Assembly: GCA_022829145.1 (NCBI GenBank)
Contig: CM040748.1
Span: forward strand, 24,684,501-24,748,500
DNA length: 64,000 nucleotides
Direction: 5' to 3'
Origin: Albula goreensis
Lineage: Eukaryota; Chordata; Actinopteri; Albuliformes; Albulidae
Part shown: in pieces, positions 50,201 to 61,666 of the stretch
Layout: the number at the start of each line of letters is the position of its first letter
Position numbering within the stretch: the stretch's first letter is position 1
Program-made: the position numbers and the translations under genes
Notes under the pieces: generated by a model
Databases searched by the model: none
What the model was told of the DNA's origin: nothing
Seen by the model: the letters and a program-made list of their open reading frames with translations, nothing else

Positions 50201-53200
50201 ATAACAGGCATAAGCTGAGTGGGACTATATCACAAATCTGTGAGCCGGTCTGCTTGTGTGAAAAAGCTCCTGGACATGTTGATGATCTTGTTGCATGGGG
50301 CTGTTCACTTGAAAGAGGCGTGTCTGTTTGTGTGTGTGGAATAGAAGCACATTTCTTTTTAGATTGTACTGTGTAGCAGTATGTGTGATTAAAATGCTTA
50401 AGACGTCAGCACCATTTTTCCTTCAGTCAGTAGTGTATTAATCACACATTGTGCATGATCCACAGTCTCCAAACAATTAAAGGATAACTCTGTGTGCTTT
50501 CTCAGCAGCTGCGCCACTAATTGTCTTGTTTATTGTGGTGTGTGGAGATTCTTTGAAGCCACAGCAAATTGATACTAACATATTATGTCCTGGTTTTGGC
50601 CCCAAATTTCTGTTCTTATTGACTTAATCAGCTCTGTCTCAAACTATCATTGTTACATTTTTACTTTGTGTAATTGTGCCAAAACATTGTACCTATTCTG
50701 TATACTCAATTACCAATGTGCCCTGAGAATGGCATAGCATAAATGTGTTTGGTGTATTGTGTGACTATGCCAGATAAACAGGGACTACAGACAACACATT
50801 GTTAAGTTATACAAGATAATTATTTTTAGTAACCAATTTCTCCAACATTTGCATGAAAAAATAAAGACATTCAAATGAATTGTCTTTTAGGATGTGAAGT
50901 TCCATAACTCTTTCACATGCAATGTGCCCTTTGCAGAGTGGAAACTAAATGCTTGCCTCTTGGCTTCAATTTTTGTCAGGAAAACAGGTACCTTTCACAA
51001 AGAGGACACAATTCAAAATTCAGATTTTTTTTTTCAACAAATTACATGAATCGCAGAGAGACATTTCTTAAAGACTCAGAGCTGACAGACACCCAGTGAG
51101 CAGACAGGGGAGGCTTGCTAAAGATCTTCCCCTTTGATGAGACATAACAATATCCAAATCCCAAACCGCTTCTTATTTGAGTTACTGAGGGGTCTAAAAA
51201 GGGAAGTTCTCCAAAGTCGCTCAGAAGCCTGTGCTTTAGGTGAGGAAAAATTGAAGATAATGTTTATGCATTAGATTTCAAAGCAGTTTTTCTGCAAGGA
51301 AATTCAGATTCAAAGGTGTACTTCTTGCAGAGAGATCTGAAGGATTTTTTTCTCTTATTGCCTGAGTGACACAGTCTCACTCTGTGCCTTATTTCAGTTT
51401 AAGCCTTATATGAGCAGAGTATTTGAGTATATGAATTATATAAAATGCATTATATATAATACATACATATGATACCTTTTGATAAGCAGGATATATTTAT
51501 TGTTAGTGATGAGTATCTTTCAGAAGTGTCTGGTGCAACTTCTTCAATAAACGCTGTGGGACTTTGCTCTTCCTCAGATTTGAACTGCTCATCAAGTATA
51601 AAGACCAACTGCTCAAAACTTCCGGGTGATCAAACAAAATGCAAATGCAGGCATGCAAACTGGCCAGAATATTTGATAGCAGGAGAAAGTGGAGTAGAAT
51701 TCATGGATATGAGGATTTCTTCATCTGAGTTCTAGGCTATGTGACTAATGCCTCTGCCCCCATTGCACCATGGGAGAATATGATAAAATATATTTGTACT
51801 GATGACAGGTGTCTTTCTTTTAAGCTGGTGATCATATCAATATATACCATATGGGAGGAATGGCCCTTCAAACACAGCAATTAATGAGATACTTATATAA
51901 TTGTAGTCCTTATCAGTGCAAATTGATAACAACTCCAATCCCCCAACACACAGACACACGCAAACACAAACACAAACACACACACACACACAGACACACA
52001 CATTGCACATCACATTCACCCCCCCGGCCCTTGGAAGTTTAAGTATTGTACATCCATGAGGAAATTGTATTAACACTCCCACTAAAGAGTGAGAAATAAG
52101 TCTAAAGAAGACATGAGAGACATTAAGACAGAGTACTGCTGAGCACAGCACCCATAAGAGTGATTAAAAATTTAGATGAATGCCTTTAAATCAATGAGAC
52201 TCTTTGAAGGCCCTTTAATGAGCCGATATCAGAAGTTAAACATTTAGAACTTGTGGAAGTGCCACAGTGGAGAAATTCCCCCCTCTTTGATGCAGGCAGA
52301 TTTCTTCAGGGCAAGGCCTCTCTCTAGATCCGGGCCTCTGCACACAGGCACCAGGCTTTCCCTGCCTTTCCTCAGCCATGTGTTCCAGCAATCCTTCCTT
52401 TTCAAGAACTCCTTTTCAAAAAACCCACAGTCTTCTTCACCATCTTTATAATTTATCAACAACAAACGGGCAGGGTGGGTATTTTTGCCTCTGTGTGTGT
52501 GTATGTGTTGTGGGGTTTAGTGCTTTATGTGCAAACACAGAGAGGCTGCAGTGGTGTGCATCCGCCATTCTAAAGCAGTGCAGAGTCTAGTGCCACTTTG
52601 AACTTGGCCACCATTAGAAGCTTGACATAGTTTTGAAGAGGCCTGTTGAAAGGAACCTGTGCATTTATCATGCAAATTTATTTTCGTTTTCCTTTTTTTG
52701 ACAGCCTTTGAGTTCTGTGATATTCACATCCAATTTAACAGTCAGAAAATGCTTTCCTCTCTTCACCATACTATGTGTTTTTTTTTTTACTTAGTCTTTC
52801 AGAAAGATTTATTTTTTTGTAATTTTTCAGCTGATCCTCTGCTGATAGTGACTGGTTGAACTAATGTGTATGAAATTACTTACCATTATTATAATTATGT
52901 TGTGCTGTTCTGATTTTAAAAATTCTATTAACTGCAGGTTAGACTGGATTTGTATAAGAATATTTGAAAGATTTTTATCACCTTTCATTAGTGCTACAAT
53001 TTAGACTGCATTTGCTGAGTATAATTGTCTTTGTGTGTTTGTGAGTGTAAAGGGAAAGTTGAGAACAGTTATTTCACACCATCTGAACAGATACAGCTGG
53101 CCATATGTGGGACATTATACACGTAGCAGCGACATCAGAATGCAAAGCGTACAGTTGCACTGCTGGTGTACGTAAATTAGAAAAAAATGCACAGCGGTTG

Positions 53201-53290
53201 GGGCGTCTGACATACGTGAGAGGCGGAACATCTCTGCGCCCCATTTGAAAAACTTTGACCGTGACCCCTTCATTCTGTGATCCTCTGACA
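47209..53290. other. Intergenic, nothing recognised
   Basis: Ordinary non-coding DNA. An imperfect (CA)n lies at 51950-52002, and G-rich strings lie near 48130-48150 and 48870-48890. No open frame over 105 codons and no recognised family. Confidence 0.5.
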
Positions 53291-53700
53291 GATGAAAGAT
53301 GCGCCATGCGGATGTGGGTTTATTTATTTTCCTGATTTATGCATTTATGCGGCTCGGCGGGGCTCAAAGCATTCTGGCTGGAGGCTGCAGAGGGCTGGGG
53401 CTGGGGGCTGATGGGTGCTGGTGCTGCTGGTTGATGGTGGGGGTGGGGGTTGGGGGTGGAGGCAGCTGGAGCACGACCCTGTTTCACACGCTGCAGGACC
53501 TGGTACCCACCTGTCAGCTTCCTCCCTCCCTCGAAGGCCTCTCGGACTGGCTGGGAGATGCAACGGGGTGACATCCGTGGGAGTGCGCGAGGTCCTGGGC
53601 GAGCCCTGTGTCCCGGCCCTCCCAGCTCATACCCCCCTCTTGCTCCCAGCCTCAAGCCCCCTCTTGCTGTCTCCCAAGATGCCACGCCCCACATAGCTGT
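53291..53700. other. GC-rich block with G-runs
   Basis: GC content rises sharply, and a string of three G5 runs lies at 53438-53457. Frames are open on both strands because of composition (proline/serine-rich in reverse), with no recognisable domain. It could be a small CpG-containing regulatory element or a decayed repeat. Confidence 0.35.
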
Positions 53701-56289
53701 CAGGATTTGGTTGTCAGAACATTGTGGTAACATTAGGAACGCTGTAAGCGTTGTTCTGTTTCCTGGCTGCTCAGTAAATGTTATATTAAATGCAAGAATA
53801 GTCTTGCCATGTTATTCAATATTGTCATTGAATTCAACAGACCCCACAGTTCAACTTCTTTATTTAACTTTATTTAACTATAACTGTAACATAACGGTTC
53901 TGTGCGTCAAAGACCCACCCTAGCTAATCTTAATTTCTGATTGTACTCAAACAAATAGAGTCAAACGGAGGCACAGACTGGTGGCATAGGAGTTTGTAGA
54001 ACTAGCTGGAAAAGTAACACCCCATTATTTGATGTGTAACTTTTTAGATGTGTAATCATTACAGCTACATCACATCTATAATGTACAGAGAATACAAAGA
54101 ATTTATATTACAGCACATGGAATATCATTTTAGGGGGAAAAAAAATCAGGAAATTTATTTTCAAGCAAAAATATTATAAAAAGAAATATTTTATAGCAAA
54201 ATATAGCAGAAATATTATTCAGTTTTCCTGCTTAGATCATTGTGCTGCACCATTTTGAAAGGATGTGACATGCAGGCTGGAAATGTTGGGATAAGCCAAG
54301 CTGGCCTTTCATTTTTTCAGGAATATTAGTAAAATATAAATCTTCTCCATACATTTCAATGCTTTCACCATGAATATTCTTAAAACGTATTCAGCATGTA
54401 TCCTGCATGATGTATCTTTATGACACAATAAGCACCATGAGGCAATGGTGCCAGTTGGTTTGTAATGGAGCTCGCCTGGAATGTGTTTCTGTGACAGAAC
54501 TTGTCAGAGCACCACAAAGCCACCCTCAGCAGTAACCAAAAGGAAATAAGAGGAAACAGGGAGACATACAGATCATTCATAGACCAACATGATGCACCTG
54601 TTTTCAGTTCAGCCGGAGCAGTGTGGTGGAGGGCAGCCATTGGCAGCTGTTTGTGGCTGCAATGGTCCCTGGGAGATAAACGCTTCACATCAGATTCAGA
54701 GCTCAGTGTCAGTGTGTAATACATGGTTTCTGAAAGAGCATATTGCCTTTGGTGTTTAAAGTGGTGCAGTCAGTCCTGACTGGAATTGCTCTGTAGCCTT
54801 ATAACATCAAGAGCTTCATGAGGCCCAGGCAGAGATGATGAGGATGAACAAAAGGCACTGATTAAGTTTAATGTAAATGTCCTAATAATAATAATTTCAT
54901 GAGGCTGTCTTGATTTACAGTGGAGCTGACACTTTTATTTTACTTTGAGGTGCGGGTTATAAACGAGGACAACAGCCATCCTGGCACACAGAAGTACAAT
55001 AACCGTACTGAATTTCTGTAATGGACTGAAAACTAAACTGCTGGGAACTGTTAAAACGTAAACACAGCAATTCTCTGTAGTGAACTGTAGAAAAAAGGCC
55101 TCAGTTTTCTGTAGTACTGTCTGTGGTCTATTTGAGATGGGAGGAAAATTTTGAGCCGTCATTTTCTTTTGTTGTTCAAACCATTCAATAAGGTGGAGTC
55201 CAGATTCTCTCTGCTGTCATGAGATTGCTTGTCCTCACTGGGTGCGGGATATTGTATATGGATATTCATTTACTCTGTGATAGATTGCACATGGTCTGGA
55301 GGAAAAACTAAACAGTCATAATTCATCATTTGTGTGTTCCTTTGTCCCACCATTTTTATATTTTATTTTGGGTGCAGCCTGTGACTTTAGTGTCTGAGGA
55401 ATGGATAACAGGTCCTGTGTAATGAAGAATTACAATAATCAGATTATGTACCAGAGGCTTTTCTCAAAATGTAATATTGAAAATAAAAAGCAGAATTTCA
55501 GAATTTCTCTTTTTATTGCTTAATTTGACAAAGGCTGTTTGTTCTTACAGAAAACTGTGTGTCATTCAATGCTGTAGACAAACGGTTCTCACTCCTGGTT
55601 CTGACAGCCACAGTGTACATTGGGTTTTATAATAACTCAGCACTTATTGACCAGTTAAAACAGTTGATTACAAAGTTTACTCACCTCACCTGGTTACTTG
55701 GGTCTGAACTTGCGGTGGAACTTCTGAATAAACACAAACCCACACATACTGCAGCTCTTCAAGACCAGCAGTGAAGACCACGTGAAGGTCTCTTTTTAGA
55801 TGTTAGCATGTGTACGCAGATCGTAATTCTGCACTGAAACACCAGGGGGCACTGAAATCAGCTGTAATACGGAACAGTGTCATCATTATGTGAGCTAATG
55901 TCTTTAGCATTAAGTGTTTTATCTTAAGAAAATTAATATTTTTTATTTGGGTAGATGGTATTTGATGAATAAGCATATTTATGAGTAAAAAATACACTTA
56001 CCTTGTAAAGTTAGTAATGCATTCTGAATAATAATTCAATTAATATATGAATTCTGAATGAACCACAAATGGCTGACTTTGAAATAGTTATGTTCTGACA
56101 CCAAACAATCATATATTAGCTTATGCTTAATTTCTGTTTGTGGCTTTAGTTTGCGTACGAGTCTCACATCACATCTCCAAACCACAGTGACCAGTGATAT
56201 CAGAGTGGAAGGGTAGCGCAAGCACTGCAAACACCAAGCGCTCCTAACAACATGAACCTTCTGCCAGCAGAAAGGAATTCTGGGAGTCA
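53701..56289. other. Intergenic, nothing recognised
   Basis: AT-rich DNA with no supported feature. Confidence 0.5.
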
Positions 56290-56900
56290 CTAATCATGCG
56301 TCTCACATCAGCACTCCACGGTTTGTTTTCCTCATCCATCATAACTGCGTCTTAATAGATATTAAACCCAGCAGTGTGTCCTCGCTCTGTTCCTCTCTCC
56401 CGCTGTTTGAATGTCTCGAGCGAGCCTTAATTTGCCATCAGAAACTCCTGGCTGACGTGCCGCGCGTTTGGAAGCAGGACAGGAACGCGTCGGTGGAATG
56501 AGGAGCTCCATCTCTGCAGAGCTGTCCCTCAGAAAAAGGGCCTCAGAAATAATAAGAGGAGCCTCTTTTCCTGAGACAAACACAAACAGTGCCTCCCCCG
56601 AGCTGGGCTGCGCTGTTGTCAGCGGTAAAGCCGCTACCACACCTGCCGTCCCGCCACCACTCTTTGATCACTTGTCGAGCGAAATTCCAGCGCTGCATGA
56701 AAGTGAGGAGCAAGGGAGAAATCGCAGGAGGGGGAGGAAGAGGAGTGTGTGGGGGGGAGGAAGAGGGTGAGAGAGAGGGAGAAAGTTGTTTGAAAAGGGA
56801 GTTGCTGTGTGTTGGCGCTTTTAATGTGCACCACCCTTGCTGTAATTAGAATCAACATGAATTATTAAATTTGTTTACGCCTTACACACCCCCCCATACT
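56290..56900. promoter_or_regulatory. Candidate regulatory block, CpG-containing
   Basis: A higher-complexity stretch with CpGs (GTCTCGAGCGAGC, GCCGCGCGTTTGG) and CTTAATTTGCC/TTAATAGATATTAAA motifs, followed by a GGGAGGGGGAGGAAGAGG-type purine run near 56728-56790. The open frames on both strands do not resemble known proteins. Confidence 0.2.
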
Positions 56901-59900
56901 ACCTCACTCTGAGACATCTATACAAATCGGCCTGCGAGATAATGAATGTTACCTTTCATCTGGAGAACACAAATGACTGTCTCCTTGTGAAGTCAGACAT
57001 GTGCAAACAACAAAGCACTCTCGAGTCCTCTGCATGGCACAGCTGTGGCGAGGAGGGGATCTGACGCTTTCTCTATTTCTCTTTAGCTCTCTCTCTCTTC
57101 CTACTGCTGTTTCTCACTCTCTCTCTCTCTTTATCTCTGTCACTACCTCCTCCCTTATTTCTCTCACACTAGTCTCTTGCCCAGGTGGCACACCTTTTAG
57201 TGCACCTCGCTGACAACAGTCTAATGGCAGGTGCAAAGAAAAACTGGAATCAGGCCTTCATTGTACAAGAGACAGTACTAAAATGAAAAACCGCACTGAG
57301 AGCTCATTAAGGACCCAAAAAAGGTAGACAGGAGCATTATCCCCGATTGAAACACAACCCTTCAGATTCTGAAGTGAGACACCCATTTGGATATTTTCCA
57401 TCAATACTAATGTATATAATCCAAACACACAATGAAGTAGAATATATTTACACACTTTACAGCCTGTAAAGTTCCATCTTTAACATGTTGGACAGGCACA
57501 CTCTTGTCTCTCATCCTAAGATGAGGTGTGAGAGACTGAATGGAAATTTTTTTCTGTTCCAGCCACATCTCTTTTCCGGCACCTTCCGACAGCACGTAGA
57601 CAGCGTAGCGGAGTTTGTGCTTCAAGACTGCCAAGTGATGGCCGCGTTCTTTCCAGGGAGGAAACATTGCACAGTCTCTGTGCCCACTTTTCTCAGTTAT
57701 AATGGAAAATAAGTTACAGTGACAGAAGGGGAGGTAAAAGAACAGAACGATGGAAAGAGAGGAATACTCTGTGACTGGGGTATGCAGCGGATTCATAGAG
57801 ATATTCTCAGTTGGAGTATGGACAGAGAGATACAGTCTTACAGATGTGTGCAATGTGGCCTTATTGAGTATTAGTCTAGAGCGTGTGTGTATGTGTCTGT
57901 ATGCAGCTTTGGTTCATGTGACAGCAAACCAATCCATGTGCACTGAAATGAAATGAATACATATTTATTCATCTTTTTGTAAAAATGTGTAAAATAATGT
58001 ATCTGCATGCTGCAAAAGTAAAATAGAATCTGCAGGTTTTCTCTCCTGCCCTCCCAGGGGGCAGAGATGATATGGCATGCCAGTCATTTCTCACGCAGCT
58101 AATCAGAATGTGAGGAAGCTATAAGAACAGAGCGAACAGGGAAATATCAGTAGTGTGTTTCTGCAGGGTGTGCACCTTACTGTGATGACAGCAACCACAG
58201 CGCTCTCAAACCAGAAAGGGGGGGCAGGGGGACTGGAGACCAGGCAGATCAGATTTTGTTTCGGTCACTGTTTTATGAGCAGGTCATCCAGTTCACGCTA
58301 GACCAGAGTGTCCGTGAGGGTTCCTTTTCTCAGGAAAAATGCTGGAGAGCGATGACATTTCCTCCCTGACTTTCCCACATGAGATGTTTTAAAGGATCAA
58401 TGAAGATGAGACAGTCAAAGACGGTGGGCGCCACGTCCTGTGTACAAAATAAGAGCAGCATTTGGTGTTTGAAACACTTCAGTGCACTCCAGCAGGGGTG
58501 TTACGTTGCACCCTCTGGTAGGCACTCTTCCTTCTTGCCCGTCATTCAGCACTTGTGAGGAGGGTGTGAGGAAGCTGCCGTAGCATGTGGGTTAGATATT
58601 CTGTTCGCCACTCAGGCTCCACAACTCAACATCACTCACTCTAATGCTCACCTTTGTCCAAATGTGTGAAAGTCACCTTGTACAATATGGAATACAGTGC
58701 CCTAACGACAGCTGTTCCTGTGGAGATCCCAAGATGGAACCAAACAGAATAAGGTCCCCTGTGAATACCAGTGCTGGGCTTCTGTGCCTCTGTTCTACAG
58801 GGCTACAGGTTCACATACTCCCATAGATTCACACAGAAGGACAAAAGAGGTTTGGCTGGCAAGAGGAGGAAATTCAGAAACCTAGCTTAAACAACCTAGC
58901 TTTCCAAAAAGTTCTGATTTGTTACTTTGATGATTGCTCTCTTATTTCAGGGATATGACCACATACTGCAGACAATTAGGTGTATTTGCCTCACACAAAC
59001 ATTTTTTGCAAAATCAATGTTAAATACATTTCACAATAACACATTTAAAAAAACATATTGCACTATCTGAAAACCATGGCTATTTGTACATTTTCCAGTA
59101 TGTTGTGATGTGTTGAACATGTAAGAGCAGACATAGTGTGTGAAGTGCAGAGTCCTGAAGGAAGGTAACAGCGCCCCACAGGCTGCAGAAGGGCTTGCAC
59201 TGTCCCTTTCGATTCACAATGCTGGTGTAATTATGGTCGCACACAAAAAAAGCAAGCCTGGGAGCTGGTTGAAAAGCATCTCTGTTTCACACGTTTAAGC
59301 GGGATTAGAAAGCTGCGGCTGAACTCTGAGACTGCCCCCGCCGCTCTGATTCTAGTGTAGTGCAACCATGCTGTGAGCCGCTCTTTCTCCCAAAATTGAA
59401 CTTGGGGGTGAGGGGGGAAGAGAAAAGAACTAAATAAAGTCCTTCTATCTCCATTGCAGGCAGGGGGAAGGGGGGCGTTACTCAGATACCTCCATGCAAT
59501 AGGTGTGTTTCATGGGAACTTGAACAAGGTAATCCCAGTTTTGGCTGAGAGGGCTTCTCTAAACAAATCCGTTAGCTTTAAGACCTGCTGGTTTTTGGAG
59601 TGGGTCCTGGCCTGCTTCAGCTGTGCCAGGGTTTGGTTTTTTGTTTTGTGTGTCTTTGTGTGTGTGTGTATGTGTTTGTGCATGTTTCAGAAAGTGTATG
59701 TGTGTGTGTGTGTTTTTTCACATATATCAGTACAAAAAGAGAAAATCTACCACGATGTAAATCCGCTATCTCCATCTGTTTCCTTTAGAAAAGGGAGAAA
59801 AAGAGAAAGAAATAGTCTGTGAATAAGCCAAAACAGCGGGGGATTGTCAGGCTGAAACTATCTGACCTGTTTTGTGAAGGAATCGGGAGAATGGGAGTTG

Positions 59901-60841
59901 GCAAGCGGGCGTCTCTTTGAAACAGGCTCAGCAAATGCACCAGACCGCGGCCTCCACAGCGTTAGCCAGTGGGCAATCAGAAGAACGGGGCTCTAGCCCT
60001 CTGGAGGCCAACCCTCAACCTGGGAAAAGGTCTTCATCCTTTAGCCAGCACGTCCATCGTCTGCCAATGGGAAGGGAGCAACTGGTGAAGATGTTTCAAT
60101 AGGTTGCAACTGGTTTGTATAAAAAAATAAAAGACCTTTTCTCTCTGTTGCAGTTTAGTTCAGATTAAAAACCTCAATCTGGCACGTTATACCGCAGTGT
60201 GCATTTACTTCAGTGCATTTGAACTGTTCTTTAGACTCAGCTTGTGCATTGAAATATCTGGAGTGTTTGAACATCGCCTGAAAAGTTTCTTCATTGTAAT
60301 TTTTCACTGGTTGAAGTAATAATTATTCATTGCACTCGGGGCCCAATACAATGTGTGGTGTTATTGTATTCTGGACACTTTACCAAAATTTGTAAAGTCC
60401 TATCCCAGAAGGCCAAGCAGATTAAAAGAATCAAGTTCTTGAATGAAGATCATGTGCTTGTTTCAATCAAATGCACTCCATCTCTTTAAGGGCATATGCA
60501 AATAAATAAAAACAGGCTTTTGTCTTTTTTGGGGCATATGTTATTTAAAATAAACAGAACACATTTCAAAGGACTTGCATGCTTGTCTACAATAAAATAT
60601 GACATGCTCAAAGAAAATGGTGTTGTAGTTCTAAGGCTGTTTTGATTGAATTGCAGAAGCTTGCATTTGCAGGGTTAAGGCCAGGGTCTAGTAACATATT
60701 GTGAAAAATGTTTGATAATTGTTTACATAAATACGTATGATTTAATTTCCAAATTCAATTAGATCCTCACTGAAGAGATTATTCTTTTGGGTTGGATTGG
60801 ACAACCCTTGCTCTGCCTTAAGTGCTATGAGATCTGTACCC
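56901..60841. other. Intergenic, nothing firm
   Basis: (CT)n-rich DNA lies at 57062-57165. A balanced block at 59190-59350 holds a TGTAATTATGG homeodomain-type motif. A degraded (TG)n lies at 59645-59713. No coding signal. Confidence 0.5.
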
Positions 60842-61046
60842 CAGGGCTATTCAACTCCAGTCCTGCAGGGCTACTGTGTCTGTAGGTATTTTTTCTACTA
60901 CACACTGCACCACCTGATTCATATAATTATCTGTCCTCCTGGCCCAAGCAGTTAAAAGCATTTGTGAAATCAGGTGGTGTAGAGTGTGGCTGCAGAACAT
61001 GCCTGCAGACACTGTGGCCCTCCAGGACTGGCGCTGAATAGTCCTG
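60842..61046. mobile_element. Palindromic MITE-like element
   Basis: The left arm (CTATTCAACTCCAGTCCTGC, then TGTGTCTGTAGG, then CACCACCTGATT) and the right arm (AATCAGGTGGTG-like, then CCTGCAGACACTGTGGCCCT, then CCAGGACTGG and CTGAATAG) are imperfect reverse complements over about 80 bases each. This matches a palindromic non-autonomous DNA element that I recall as common in teleosts. No clear target-site duplication is seen, and it has no coding capacity. Confidence 0.8.
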
Positions 61047-61600
61047 CCCTAGACTAAACGTGGGGCTGAATTGAAGCCCTGTTTCCTTCTCCAGTGACCT
61101 GGCTCCAGCGTGAGCATCCACCATGTTTCCCTGAAGGCTCTTTGAAATGTGACAGTAGTTGGATGAGCGTGTAAATGTCATGTCCCTGTTGCTCGGGCAG
61201 TGTGCGCTGACAGGCGAATCCTCCACACCTGCTTCTGCAGCTGCGCCCACACCCAGCTTCTGTGTGCTTCCTGGCAAGGTGCTGAACTGGCACGCCATAC
61301 GATCCCCGAAACCACAGCGACGCTCGTGCCTCACTCCCACAGCAGAGAGACAGAGGCGCCAACCTCTCCTACCACACTCCACCTGACCCCGCCCCCCTCC
61401 GCCCCCCGTTTCTCTCACTCTACCACCCTAGCTTTTTCTCACGCTGCAGTTCAGTTCAATTTGAATTGAATTGAATTCATATCTGTTTCCACTATCTCTC
61501 TCTCTTTCTGTCTCTCTCTCTGTACTCTTTCAGCTAGGGTGTCAGACCGATCATTTTCAATTCTGCACCTTCACAGTCCGTTGCTCCTTGCGGCTGCTGC
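61047..61600. other. Intergenic, nothing recognised
   Basis: A CCCCGCCCCCC GC-box-like string lies at 61387-61407, a TTGAATTGAATTGAATTC repeat at 61461-61478, and CT-rich DNA at 61490-61520. No coding signal. Confidence 0.5.
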
Positions 61601-61602
61601 CG

Positions 61603-61665
61603 CTTTGATGCGTGGGAGAGCAGTTTTGCTCTGGTGTCAAAGCGTCTTGTAAGGCTGCCTTTGAT
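61603..61665. promoter_or_regulatory. Cluster of three TCF/LEF-like motifs
   Basis: GCTTTGATG at 61602-61610 matches the consensus perfectly. GTCAAAG at 61636-61642 is CTTTGAC on the minus strand. CCTTTGATT lies at 61658-61666. Three CTTTGA cores in 63 bp, about 49 kb past axin2, could mark a Wnt-responsive element. This is motif evidence only. Confidence 0.3.
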
Positions 61666-61666
61666 T

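Noticed and set aside
57485-57712. Exon-like segment after TTTCTGTTCCAG near 57560
   Set aside because: The acceptor looks good, but no donor is well placed, the peptide matches no family known to me, and the reverse strand is equally open.
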